Shown one piece after another: positions 33,024 through 41,859 of a stretch of DNA of 64,000 nt. The notes beneath the pieces are model-generated. The model saw nothing but the letters and a program-made list of their open reading frames with translations, made no database searches and was not told the DNA's origin. The position numbers were made by a program, and so were the translations under genes. Location: the NCBI RefSeq assembly GCF_008386495.1, contig NZ_VTHJ01000036.1:31037-95036 (forward strand). Reading direction: 5' to 3'. Numbering within the stretch: position 1 is the first letter of the stretch; the number at the start of each line of letters is the position of its first letter. The stretch is from Streptomyces tailanensis. Its GTDB lineage: Bacteria > Actinomycetota > Actinomycetes > Streptomycetales > Streptomycetaceae.

Positions 33024-33640
33024 CGCGCCCACCCCATACGCCCCTCGCCGGTCCCCAGCGGCAGCACCGCCTGCACCTCGAAGCCGCCCTCCGGCCGCGG
33101 CCCCGCCTCCAGCGTGCCGCCCACACTCCGCGCCCGCTCCCGCATACCGAGCAGCCCGAACCCCGAGCCGCCCGAGACGCCGGAACCAACGGCAGCACCG
33201 GAGCCCTCATCCGTCACCGTCACCCGCAGCGCCCCTCCCCCGGCCCGCAGCCCCACCCGTATCCCCACGCCCGCTCCCCCATGTCGTACGGCATTGGTCA
33301 GCGCCTCCTGCACGATGCGATACGCGGCCGCGCCCACCCCGGACGGCACCCCGTCCGCCACGACCTCCACCTCCACGCGGGCCCCCGCCGCGCGGGCCGC
33401 GTCGACCAGGTCGGAGAGGCTGTCCAGGCCGGGCAGCGGGCCGCGCGTCCCGGCGCCGCCACTGTGCTCGGACTCGCGCAACACCTCCAGCGTGCCGCGC
33501 AGTTCGCCGCGGGCGGTGCGGCAGGTCTCGGCGATGTCGTCGAGGGCCCTGGCGACGGCGGCGCGGTCGAGGCGGTCGGGGTCGGCGGCCAGGACGTGCG
33601 CGGCGACGGAGGTCTGCACGCCGACCAGGGTGATGCTTTG
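33020..33640 (-). pseudogene. Sensor histidine kinase, C-terminal part only
   Basis: The frame begins in the middle of the dimerisation helix (SITLVGVQTSVAAHVLAADP), just after where the phosphorylated His (normally ELHDxxAHS) should be, and continues through a HATPase domain: AAAYRIVQEALTNAVRHG and GFGLLGMRERA. The sensing part, membrane helices and the His itself are missing. The missing 5' part is replaced at 33640/33641 by a TnpB element end. The response regulator downstream is intact. Confidence 0.88.
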
Positions 33641-33811
33641 ACATCCTCCGCCTCTTAAAAGAGGCGGATTCCAACCCATATGGGCTGAGGTTCACGGACG
33701 CTCGACCGTTTTGCGGGCGGTGTCGTCCCTCCGGCACCGGCTGTTCGCCGGGGGCTGGGGATCCAGCCCTGTCCTGCCGCAACGTTGGTTGCTGCGTTGG
33801 TGTCCGCGTTA
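33641..33811 (-). mobile_element. IS200/IS605-type TnpB remnant with right end (possible omega-RNA)
   Basis: Reading leftward, 33808-33653 encodes NADTNAATNVAAGQGWIPSP and ends with PIWVGIRLF and TAA: the C-terminus of a TnpB, downstream of its zinc finger. Right after come the CCGCCTCTT/AAGAGGCGG hairpin and GGAGGATGTCAA, the usual right-end sequence of actinobacterial IS605-type elements. The element's left end and nearly all of tnpB are deleted. TnpB guide RNAs cover this same 3' region plus the flank, so a guide-RNA scaffold may still be present. Confidence 0.75.
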
Positions 33812-34381
33812 CATCAGCAGTACGGCGACGACGGCGACGGTGGTGTAGAGCAACGGCCCGCCGAGGGACTCGTACACCTTGCTGGCGTCGGTGGCGAGGG
33901 CCCCGGGCCCACCCACCTCGATCGTCAACCCACCGTCGCTGTGGGCGACGTCGCGAACCCGCTCGACGAAGGCGTCCCGCAGCTTCTCGTCCGTACCGGG
34001 CCCGTTGCTCGCGACCGGATACATGACCGTGGCCCCGTCCTCCGACGGCACCCCCCGCGGCTCGGCGACCAGCCGCTCCCGCTCCCCGATCTCGGCGACC
34101 TGCGCCTCGGCGGCGGCCCGGTCGCCGGCACTCAGCCCGCCCTCCCGGTGATACACGAGCACCAGTTCGGTGGTCTCGCCGCCGGGCAACCGCTCCTGGA
34201 TCTTCGCCACTTGAGTGGAGTCCGCGCTCGCCGGCAGATAGTCCACCGCCCGGTCGTGCTGCACCTCCGACAACTTGGCCGCGAACGGCGCCACGACGGC
34301 GAGCAGCACCACCCACAGCCCGAGCACCAGCCAGGGCACGGCCCGCCGCCGCGCACGTGCGCTTTTCTCTCCGGGCCCCAT
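33809..34381 (-). pseudogene. MMPL-family transporter, N-terminal fragment
   Basis: About 190 codons from ATG 34381 (GAGGAGGGG upstream). One membrane helix (AVPWLVLGLWVVLLAVVAPF), the start of the extracytoplasmic domain, then SLGGPLLYTTVAVVAVLLM and an immediate stop at the junction with the TnpB remnant. Intact MMPL lipid/drug exporters have ~700 residues and eleven or twelve helices. The deletion that left the TnpB scar removed the rest of this gene together with the 5' part of the kinase. Confidence 0.85.
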
Positions 34382-34531
34382 GCCGGGGTCCACCCCTCCT
34401 CGCCGGGTGTCTGGACGTTCACCAGACTCCCGGCGGGGGAGGGCGGATTCGTCGCGCGCAGGGGCGAGTTGACGCGTACTGCCCGGGGCGGCACGGCGGC
34501 CGTGTTACTCCCCCGGGAGTACGCGCGAGCG

Positions 34532-35879
34532 TCACGGCCTGTCCGGCCGCCGGTCGAGGATCAGCCGTACGCCCTGGGGCCGCATCGTGATCCGCAGCAA
34601 CGGCTGAGGCCTGTTGCCCGGGGCCGGGCGTACGTGCCACTCGCGGAGGATCACCGCGAGGGCCACCTGGGCCTCGATGACCGCGAACGTGTCGCCGATG
34701 CATCTGCGGGCGCCCGCGCCGAAGGGGGTGAAGGCCTCGCGCTGGGGGCGGCCGACGCGGTGGCCGGTCCAGCGGTCGGGGTCGAAGCGGTCGGGTCGGC
34801 GAAGACGTCGGGGTCGCAGTGGAGGGCGTAGAGGCTGAAGAGCACCGCCCGTGCCGGCGGGGAGCGGGTGGCCGCCCAGTTCGGTGTCGACGAGGGTGAC
34901 ACGGCTGAGCAGTCAGCCGGGAGGGTGCAGTCGCACTGACTCGTTGAGCACGTGCTTGAAGTAGGTCAGGCGTGGCAGATCCTCGTAGGTGACGGGGCGG
35001 TCGCCCACCACCTCGTCCAGTTCGGCCACCAGCCGTTCGCACGCGTCCGGACGGTCGCCCAGCAGAGTCAACGTCCAGGAGAGCAGCGCCGCCATGGTCT
35101 CGGTGCCGCCGATGAAGAACGTGAGGACCTGGTCGTACACCTCCTGTTCGGTGTGGGGCGCCGAGCGGTCGGGGGGGTGCGAGCGCCGACAGCAGGTCCC
35201 GGTGGTCGGTGGGGTCGCTCATCCGGCGCCGGATCATGGCCCGGATGGCCTCGCGGGTCTCGCGGGCGGCCCGCGCGTAGCGCAGGTTCTGGAGGGTGGG
35301 CAGCCGGTTGCTGCCAGGCACCATCATGTGGGCGCCCAGCAGCGTCGGCACATCGCGCTGGACGGCATCGACGGCCTGCCGGTCCTCGGGGGCGAGGAAG
35401 AGGGTCCGGGCCAGCACGGCGACCGCGAAGCGTTTCATCTCCGTGTACGCGTCGACGACCTGCCCGGGCTGCCAGGCGGCGGACAGTTCGCGGGCGCAGT
35501 CGTGGAACCTCTCGCTGTGGTGGGGCAGTCGCCGGCGGGCGAACACGGGCCGCAGCAGGGCGCGCATCGGACGGTGCGGCCCGGCGGGCGCGGTGGAGAG
35601 TCCGTTGCCGACGATCTGGGATGCCTGGTCGGAGAAGGGGCCGCCCTTGTCGAACTCCGCCCCGTTGCCCGCCAGCAGCATCCGCTGGACGAGTTCGGGG
35701 GCGCTGACCACGTAGACCGGGGTGCGCCCCAGCCGGATGCGCACGACCGGTCCCCACGTACGCAGGTCCTCCAGGAAGCCCAGGGGGTTACGGGCCGGCC
35801 GCCCGGCGTGGCCGATGAGCGGGAGTGCGCCGGGGGCGGTGGGAGAGGTGCCGGTCTTCGTCGCGTCGGTCTTCGTCAT
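34532..35879 (-). pseudogene. Cytochrome P450 with several disabling mutations
   Basis: ATG 35879 has GAGG upstream, and the N-terminal ~220 codons are normal (PLIGHAGRPARNPLGFLEDL, GLSTAPAGPHRPMRALLRPVF). Then four lesions: a frameshift at a run of seven C near 35171-35177, a TGA for Trp at 34913-34915 (after NESVRLHPPG), an extra base near 34848, and a missing base near 34795. Across the frames the I-helix (TFFIGGTETMAALL), the ExxR region and the heme loop FGAGARRCIG are all still readable. The gene therefore died recently. The last readable residues are LILDRRPDRP. Confidence 0.9.
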
Positions 35880-35966
35880 CGTGGACCTCGCAGTGCCGTG
35901 GGGGGCTCTCTCTCGCGGCCATCCCCCACCCGTGCGTGGCCCATGCGAGCGCCCGCTACGGCGCTT

Positions 35967-35995
35967 GAGGCACGTACGTGACAAGTACGTGCCTC
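35967..35995. promoter_or_regulatory. Perfect 11-bp inverted repeat upstream of the P450 pseudogene
   Basis: GAGGCACGTAC and GTACGTGCCTC arms around GTGACAA, 88 bp before the P450 start. The shape fits a TetR-type operator or a hairpin; no adjacent regulator gene remains. Confidence 0.5.
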
Positions 35996-36074
35996 GAAGT
36001 GCGCACGTGTGAATGAAGGGCGCGCATACGAAGACCGCGAGCTGTCAAAGACCGTGTTCGCGACCGCGACCCGG

Positions 36075-36719
36075 TCAGGACGGCGTCCGGGCCTCCGCCA
36101 GCAGTCGGGTCACCTCGTCGGCGCTGATGGTCAGGGCCGCGCCGACCGTCGACAGGACGTCGCGCTCGGCGGGGGTGTAGGGCCCGTCGGCGAGGGCGAT
36201 GCGCGCGCCCTGCAGCAGGATCGCCTCGCGGCCGGTCGGGGCGAGGTGGGGGGCGAGGGGGTCGAGGGCCTCGTGGAGCTCTATGGCCAGACCGGCTCCG
36301 CACGGTTCGCCGTAGAGGCGGCCCGTGTCGGCGGCGAGGGCCTCGACCAGGGCGCCCAGCTGGTCCGCGGTGCAGTCGTCGAAGCCGGCGGAGCGGACGG
36401 TGGTGGCGGCGACCGACAGGGACGTACGGGCGCAGGTGCCGCCTGCGGCCAGGACGGCGAGGGCGACGGTGTGGACGGCGTCGCGGAGCATCGCCGAGAA
36501 GCGGGTGGTGGTGGGGTGGTCGAGGACGTCGGTCGCGTAGTGGCGGCGGCAGGCCGCGCACTCCACCACCGGGCCGGTCTCGCCGCGCGGCAGCACGGGC
36601 ACCCCAAGGAGCGTGAAGCGGCGGCGGCCGGTGAGGCGCTGGTAGTTGCGGTCGCCTCCGCAGCCCGGGCAGAAGAACTCGCCGTCGCCGGTGCCGGTCC
36701 ACGCGGTCCGGGTACCCAT
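36075..36719 (-). CDS. TerB-domain protein with N-terminal zinc ribbon
   Basis: 214 residues from ATG 36719. FFCPGCGGDRNYQ and VVECAACRRHY (residues ~13-50) make a two-CxxC zinc ribbon. The C-terminal half (LHEALDPLAPHLAPTGREAILLQGARIALADGPYTPAERDVLSTVG, in pieces) is a TerB-like helical metal-binding domain seen in tellurite-resistance and stress proteins. Function unknown; probably a cytosolic metal-dependent scaffold. It follows leuA in the opposite genomic position without an operon link. Confidence 0.82.
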   Translation of the reverse strand: MGTRTAWTGTGDGEFFCPGCGGDRNYQRLTGRRRFTLLGVPVLPRGETGPVVECAACRRHYATDVLDHPTTTRFSAMLRDAVHTVALAVLAAGGTCARTSLSVAATTVRSAGFDDCTADQLGALVEALAADTGRLYGEPCGAGLAIELHEALDPLAPHLAPTGREAILLQGARIALADGPYTPAERDVLSTVGAALTISADEVTRLLAEARTPS

Positions 36720-36906
36720 GACGCGCGAGAGCCCGGCGACACGGCCGACCGGTCCCCGTGATCCCCGTCCTGGCAGCACGTCGCACCTCCGTAACCCCAC
36801 GGCAACATCGCCGCGCTTGCGTGATGTTAGCCACATCGGTGAGGCGCAGTCAGCACTCCGGACGAGCCCTTCCCGGTCCGCGCACAAGGTTTGGCCGGTT
36901 AACGAC

Positions 36907-36940
36907 GGCCCCCGTCCACCGGAATCCGGTGAACGGGGCC
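36907..36940 (-). terminator. Terminator of leuA
   Basis: Near-perfect hairpin: GGCCCCCGTCCACCGG pairs with CCGGTGAACGGGGCC across AAT, starting 22 bp after the leuA stop. Confidence 0.75.
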
Positions 36941-36962
36941 TTCAAACCGCCGGTCAGGCTGG

Positions 36963-38684
36963 TCAGCGCGTCGCGCGGTTGACGGCGGAGACGACCGCCT
37001 TCAGCGACGCACGCGTCGTGTTCGCGTCGATACCGATGCCCCACAGGACCTTGTCCTCGATGGCGACCTCGATGTAGGAGGCGGCCTGCGCGGAGGCGCC
37101 CTCGCTCATCGTGTGCTCGGAGTAGTCGAGCAGGCGGGCGTCAATACCCATGCCTTGCAGCGCGTGGAAGAACGCCGAGATCGGGCCGTTGCCGGTACCG
37201 ACCAGGGTGGTCTCCGCGCCGTCGACCTCGGCCTCCACGGTCAGCGTGTCCACGCCGTCCGTGTCGGTGGTCGACTGGTTGTTGCGGACCTGGATACGGC
37301 CCCACGGGTTGTTGGGGTTCGGCAGGTACTCGTCCTGGAACACGGCCCAGATGTCGCCGCCGGTGACCTCGCCGCCCTCGGCGTCGGTCTTCGCCTGGAT
37401 GATCTTCGAGAACTCGATCTGCATCCGGCGCGGCAGGTCCAACTTGTGGTCGTTCTTCAGGACGTACGCGATACCGCCCTTGCCGGACTGCGAGTTGACC
37501 CGGATGACCGCCTCGTAGGACCGGCCGACGTCCTTGGGGTCGATCGGCAGGTACGGCACCGCCCACTCGATGTCGTCGACGGTCTTGCCCTGCTCCTTCG
37601 CGGACGCCTCCATGGCGTCGAAGCCCTTCTTGATGGCGTCCTGGTGGGAGCCGGAGAAGGACGTGTAGACCAGGTCGCCCACGTACGGGTGGCGCGGGTG
37701 GACCTCCATCTGGTTGCAGTACTCCCACACGCGACGGATCTCGTCGATGTCGGAGAAGTCGATCTGCGGGTCGACGCCCTGCGAGAACAGGTTCATGCCC
37801 AGGGTGACCAGGTCGACGTTGCCGGTGCGCTCGCCCTGCCCGAACAGACAGCCCTCGATGCGGTCGGCGCCGGCCATCAGCGCCAGCTCGGCGGCGGCGA
37901 CGGCCGTACCGCGGTCGTTGTGCGGGTGGACGGAGACGCAGACGTACTCGCGGCGGGAGAGGTTGCGGCTCATCCACTCGAAGCGGTCCGCATGGGTCGA
38001 CGGAGTCGAACGCTCCACCGTGGCGGGCAGGTTGAGGATGATCTCGCGGCCCGGGCCGGGCTGGTAGACGTCCATCACCGCCTCGCAGACCTCCAGCGCG
38101 AAGTCCAGCTCGGTGTCGGTGAAGATCTCGGGGCTGTACTGATACCCGAACTCCGTTTCGGGGCCCAGCAGCTTCTCCGCGTACTCCATCACCAGCCGCG
38201 TACCGTCGACGGCGATCTGCTTGATGTCGTCCTTGGAGCCGCGGAACACGACCCGGCGGAAGACCGGGGCGGTGGCGTTGTACAGGTGTACCGTGGCGCG
38301 CTTGGCGCCCTTCAGCGACTCGACCGTCCGCTCGATCAGGTCCTCACGGGCCTGGGTCAGTACGGAGATGGTGACGTCGTCGGGAATCGCGCCCGGTTCC
38401 TCGATGATCGACCGCACGAAGTCGAAGTCGGTCTGCCCGGAGGCGGGGAACCCGACCTCGATCTCCTTGTAGCCCATCTTGACCAGCTGGTCGAACATCC
38501 GGCGCTTGCGCTCGGGGGACATCGGGTCGATCAGGGCCTGGTTGCCGTCGCGCAGGTCGGTGGAGAGCCAGCGGGGGGCGGCGGCGATCCGGTTGTTCGG
38601 CCACGTGCGGTCGGGGATGTCGACCTGCTCGTAACGCCCGTACTTGTGGATCGGCATGGAACTGGGCTGCTGGCGGTTCGCCAT
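36963..38684 (-). CDS. leuA: 2-isopropylmalate synthase
   Basis: 573 residues from ATG 38684, with AGGAG upstream. First committed step of leucine synthesis: acetyl-CoA plus 2-oxoisovalerate to 2-isopropylmalate. Visible: STDLRDGNQALIDPMSPERK (metal Asp), EIEVGFPASGQTDFDFVR, SVHPHNDRGTAVAAAELAL (metal HxH motif) and GNVDLVTLGMNL. The C-terminal leucine-binding regulatory domain is present (VEVDGAETTLVGTGNGPISAF... in part). Expression is controlled by a leader peptide at 38764-38811. Confidence 0.97.
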   Translation of the reverse strand: MANRQQPSSMPIHKYGRYEQVDIPDRTWPNNRIAAAPRWLSTDLRDGNQALIDPMSPERKRRMFDQLVKMGYKEIEVGFPASGQTDFDFVRSIIEEPGAIPDDVTISVLTQAREDLIERTVESLKGAKRATVHLYNATAPVFRRVVFRGSKDDIKQIAVDGTRLVMEYAEKLLGPETEFGYQYSPEIFTDTELDFALEVCEAVMDVYQPGPGREIILNLPATVERSTPSTHADRFEWMSRNLSRREYVCVSVHPHNDRGTAVAAAELALMAGADRIEGCLFGQGERTGNVDLVTLGMNLFSQGVDPQIDFSDIDEIRRVWEYCNQMEVHPRHPYVGDLVYTSFSGSHQDAIKKGFDAMEASAKEQGKTVDDIEWAVPYLPIDPKDVGRSYEAVIRVNSQSGKGGIAYVLKNDHKLDLPRRMQIEFSKIIQAKTDAEGGEVTGGDIWAVFQDEYLPNPNNPWGRIQVRNNQSTTDTDGVDTLTVEAEVDGAETTLVGTGNGPISAFFHALQGMGIDARLLDYSEHTMSEGASAQAASYIEVAIEDKVLWGIGIDANTTRASLKAVVSAVNRATR

Positions 38685-38689
38685 GTTTG

Positions 38690-38763
38690 CGGGGCTCCTC
38701 TTGGTGTCCGAATGGACGGCCGACACGCAACGCGAAGCTCCGCGGGGAGGGAGTCGACCTGGA
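38690..38763 (-). promoter_or_regulatory. leuA attenuator region
   Basis: Downstream of the leader peptide, CCCTCCCCGC can pair either with GCGGCGAGGG in the leader coding region or locally with GGAG to form CTCCCCGCGGAG; a further GTGTC/GACAC hairpin precedes the leuA ribosome binding site (AGGAG). Ribosome stalling at the Leu codons would favour one pairing over the other. Confidence 0.55.
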
Positions 38764-38811
38764 CTACAGGCCCTCGCCGCGGCAGCTAAGAAGAAGCAGC
38801 CCGAAACGCAT
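38764..38811 (-). CDS. leuL: leuA leader peptide
   Basis: A 15-codon frame encoding MRFGLLLLSCRGEGL, with four consecutive Leu codons (CTG CTT CTT CTT) and a fifth before the stop. CTT is rare in this genome, strengthening the sensing of Leu-tRNA. It lies 80 bp before leuA on the same strand. Such leader peptides are known for actinobacterial leuA and mediate transcription attenuation: when charged Leu-tRNA is scarce, ribosomes stall and leuA is read. Confidence 0.85.
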   Translation of the reverse strand: MRFGLLLLSCRGEGL

Positions 38812-38920
38812 GATGCTGCGCAGCCTAGCCGAGCCGTCTCTGTCGCGCGGGGTCGTATCAGTATGCGGGACTGAGGGAGCAGGCTGGACAAAAGGTGCAC
38901 AAGGTCACACCGTCCAGCTG

Positions 38921-38978
38921 GAGCGCCCCATCAGGGGCGCGGGGAACCGTGCGATCAACCACGACGAACCCGCAGCCC
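38921..38978 (-). repeat. Family A-related dispersed repeat, copy 6
   Basis: GCGCCCCATCAGGGGCGCGG, GGAACCGTGCGATCAACCAC, GACGAACCCGCAGCCC: a variant like that at 63.96 kb (GGAACxGCGCGAxCA). The GCGCCCC/GGGGCGC part is a hairpin. It lies between leuA and the divergent M4 protease. Confidence 0.7.
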
Positions 38979-39090
38979 AAATCACACGCTGAGTCATACG
39001 GCGGTGACCAAGCGCAACCCATACAGCCACATTTCACCAATCAAGGTTGCCCCTAGTGACACGCTCCTAACGGAGTGCAATCGTTCGGGA

Positions 39091-40161
39091 ATGACCAAAA
39101 ACGGGGGCCACGAGCCCATCTTCTGCACCGTCGTCCCACCGCACGTCCTCGACAAACTCGCCCAGGCCGAGGACTCCGCACTCGCCGGCGCCGCCCGCCG
39201 CACCCTGGAGCGCGACGCGCTCGAACGCACCCGCCGCCGCCTGACGACAGTCATCGGCGCCCCCGCCATCGCCGCACCGGCCGACGCCGAGGCGGGCAAA
39301 CCGCACCGCACGATCCACGACGCCGGGCACGCCACCACCCTGCCCGGCAAGCAGGTCCGCGGCGAGGGCGACGAGCCCGGCAAGGACGCCACGGTCAACC
39401 GCGCGTACGCAGGCCTGGGCGCCACGTACGAGCTGTTCTGGAAGTCCTTCGCGCGGGACTCGATCGACGGCAACGGGCTGCCGCTGGACGCGACCGTGCA
39501 CTACGACCGCGACTACAACAACGCCTTCTGGAACGGCGAGCAGATGGTGTTCGGCGACGGGGACGGCGAGATCTTCCTCGACTTCACCATCCCGATCGAC
39601 GTCATCGGCCACGAACTCAGCCACGGCGTCACCCAGTACACGGCGAACCTGACGTACTTCGGCCAGCCGGGCGCCCTCAACGAGTCCATGTCGGACGTCT
39701 TCGGCGCCCTCATCAAGCAGTACACCCTCGGCCAGACCGCCACGGAGGCGGACTGGCTCATCGGCGCGGGACTGCTCGCCCCGCGCGTCACGGGCACCGC
39801 GCTGCGCTCGATGAAGGCCCCGGGCACGGCGTACGACGACGACGTCCTCGGCAAGGACCCGCAGCCCGCGCACATGGACGACTTCGTCCGCACCGGCCGC
39901 GACAACGGCGGCGTCCACATCAACTCCGGTATCCCCAACCAGGCGTTCTATCTGGCCGCCACGGCCCTCGGCGGCCACGCCTGGGAGCGGGCAGGGCAGA
40001 TCTGGTACGACGTCCTCACCGGCGGCGAGCTGAAGGAGCAGGCGCTGTTCGTCGACTTCGCCACGCTGACCGTGAAGGCGGCGAAGGACCGGTACGGGCA
40101 GGGCGAGGAGCTGACGGCCGTGCTGAAGGCCTGGGAGCAGGTCGGCGTGCGGACGCTGTAG
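39091..40161 (+). CDS. M4 (thermolysin/protealysin-like) metalloprotease
   Basis: 356 residues from ATG 39091; an upstream in-frame GTG at 39004 would add unconserved residues. Zinc motif HELSHGVTQY (His174) and NESMSDVFGALI (zinc Glu) are intact, with NGGVHINSGIPNQAFY carrying the transition-state His. There is no signal peptide and only a short propeptide (~90 residues), as in protealysins, which act inside the cell or leave by another route. The emfourin-like gene 20 bp downstream encodes its probable inhibitor. Confidence 0.95.
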   Translation: MTKNGGHEPIFCTVVPPHVLDKLAQAEDSALAGAARRTLERDALERTRRRLTTVIGAPAIAAPADAEAGKPHRTIHDAGHATTLPGKQVRGEGDEPGKDATVNRAYAGLGATYELFWKSFARDSIDGNGLPLDATVHYDRDYNNAFWNGEQMVFGDGDGEIFLDFTIPIDVIGHELSHGVTQYTANLTYFGQPGALNESMSDVFGALIKQYTLGQTATEADWLIGAGLLAPRVTGTALRSMKAPGTAYDDDVLGKDPQPAHMDDFVRTGRDNGGVHINSGIPNQAFYLAATALGGHAWERAGQIWYDVLTGGELKEQALFVDFATLTVKAAKDRYGQGEELTAVLKAWEQVGVRTL

Positions 40162-40181
40162 TTCCGTACTAGACATGAAGC

Positions 40182-40448
40182 ATGCGTATCGAAGTGCGGC
40201 GCACGGGCGGTTTCGCGGGCATCGAGCGGCACGCGGTGCTGGACACCTCGGGGCGGCCCGACGCCCTGGAATGGCACGCCCTGGCCGAGCGGGCACTCGC
40301 CGCCGGCCGGGGCTCACCGCCGCTCGGGGTGCCGGACGGCTTCGCGTACGAGATCTCCGTGGACGGGAGGACGGTGCACTGCGCGGATCCCCGGCTGACG
40401 GAGGAGCAGCGGGAGTTGATTTCGCGGGTACTGAAAGAAGGCGCGTAA
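40182..40448 (+). CDS. Emfourin-like protealysin inhibitor
   Basis: 88 residues from ATG 40182: MRIEVRRTGGFAGIERHAVL, then DALEWHALAERALA and a C-terminal RLTEEQRELISRVLKEGA helix. The pattern and position directly after a protealysin-type M4 gene match the emfourin family of slow, tight-binding M4 inhibitors, which keep the protease inactive inside the cell. It is probably cotranscribed with the protease. Assigned from pattern and context; no fold comparison was made. Confidence 0.82.
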   Translation: MRIEVRRTGGFAGIERHAVLDTSGRPDALEWHALAERALAAGRGSPPLGVPDGFAYEISVDGRTVHCADPRLTEEQRELISRVLKEGA

Positions 40449-40539
40449 AGAGGGCGCGTGGCCCTGGCACCGAACCCGGTAACAGGTCGTTCACCCTCAG
40501 CCGTTGACTTCCGTTACCGGTGGTACGGATGATCCGGCC

Positions 40540-41859
40540 ATGGCGACGAACCCGATACCTCAGTTCCCGGCCGGCTTCCTGTGGGGCGTCTCGACCTCCG
40601 CGCATCAGATCGAGGGTGCGGCGGGCGAGCGCGAGCCGTCCGTGTGGGACGCCTTCTCGGCCGAGGCCGGCCGGATCAAGGACGGCTCGACGGCGGCTGT
40701 GGCCTGCGACCACTTCCACCGGTACCCCGAGGACGTGGCGCTGCTGCGTGACCTCGGCGTGGGCGCGTACCGATTCTCCATCTCCTGGCCCCGGGTGAAC
40801 TCCCCCGGCGGGCTCGACTTCTACGACCGCCTGGTGGACGAGCTGGTCGCGGCGGGCGTACAGCCGGTGCCGACGCTCTTCCACTGGGATCTGCCGTCGT
40901 CGCTGGAGGAGGCGGGCGGCTGGCTGAACCGGGACACCGCCGAGCGTCTCGCCGAGTACGCCGCGACCGTCGCCGCCCGGCTCGGGGACCGGATCACCAA
41001 GTGGATCACCATCAACGAGCCCGCCGAACACACCCTGCTGGGCCATGCGCTGGGTACGCACGCCCCCGGCAAGCAGCTCATGTTCGACGCGCTCCCCGCC
41101 GCCCACCACCAACTGCTCGGCCACGGCCTCGCCGTACGGGCCCTGCGCGCGGCGGGCGTCACGGACATCGGCATCGCCAACTCGCACGGGCCGACCTGGC
41201 CGGCGTCGCAGGAACAGCCGGATCTGGAGGCGGCCGGCTTCTACGACCTGCTCCTGAACCGCCTGTTCGCGGAACCCGTCCTGCTGGGTGAATACCCGGA
41301 GGGCATCGGCGAGCTGATGCCGGGCACGGACATCGACTCCGACCTGAAGATCATCTCCGAGCCTCTCGACTGGTACGGCATCAACTACTACGCGCCGACG
41401 CGGGTGGGCGCCCCCGAGGGCGCGGACATCGAGTTCGGCGGTGTCACGATCCCCGCCGAACTCCCCTTCACCGTCAAGCAGATCGAGGGCGTCCCCGCCA
41501 CCGACTTCGGCTGGCCCGTCGTCCCCGAGGGCCTCACCGAACTGCTGACCGGCTTCCGCGAGCGCTACGGCGACCGGCTGCCGCCCGTGGTCATCACCGA
41601 GAACGGCTGCGCGTACGAGGGCGTCGACGACCAGGAGCGCATCGCCTACCTGGACGGGCACATCCGGGCACTGCACCGCGCCTCGGAGGCCGGCGTCGAC
41701 GTACGCGGGTACTTCGTGTGGTCGCTGCTGGACAACTTCGAATGGGCGGAGGGATACGCGCGGAGGTTCGGGCTGGTGCACGTGGATTACGACACCCTGG
41801 CGCGGACACCGAAGGCGTCGTACGGGTGGTTCCAGGAGCTCCTGCGGGCGCAGAGATGA
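40540..41859 (+). CDS. Glycoside hydrolase family 1 beta-glucosidase
   Basis: 439 residues from ATG 40540. GH1 signatures: FLWGVSTSAHQIEGA at the N-terminus, acid/base Glu in KWITINEPAEH, nucleophile Glu in PPVVITENGCAYEG, and VRGYFVWSLLDNFEWAEGY. No signal peptide, so it acts in the cytosol on imported beta-glucosides such as cellobiose. Its stop overlaps the start of an MFS transporter, which probably brings in the substrate. Confidence 0.95.
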   Translation: MATNPIPQFPAGFLWGVSTSAHQIEGAAGEREPSVWDAFSAEAGRIKDGSTAAVACDHFHRYPEDVALLRDLGVGAYRFSISWPRVNSPGGLDFYDRLVDELVAAGVQPVPTLFHWDLPSSLEEAGGWLNRDTAERLAEYAATVAARLGDRITKWITINEPAEHTLLGHALGTHAPGKQLMFDALPAAHHQLLGHGLAVRALRAAGVTDIGIANSHGPTWPASQEQPDLEAAGFYDLLLNRLFAEPVLLGEYPEGIGELMPGTDIDSDLKIISEPLDWYGINYYAPTRVGAPEGADIEFGGVTIPAELPFTVKQIEGVPATDFGWPVVPEGLTELLTGFRERYGDRLPPVVITENGCAYEGVDDQERIAYLDGHIRALHRASEAGVDVRGYFVWSLLDNFEWAEGYARRFGLVHVDYDTLARTPKASYGWFQELLRAQR

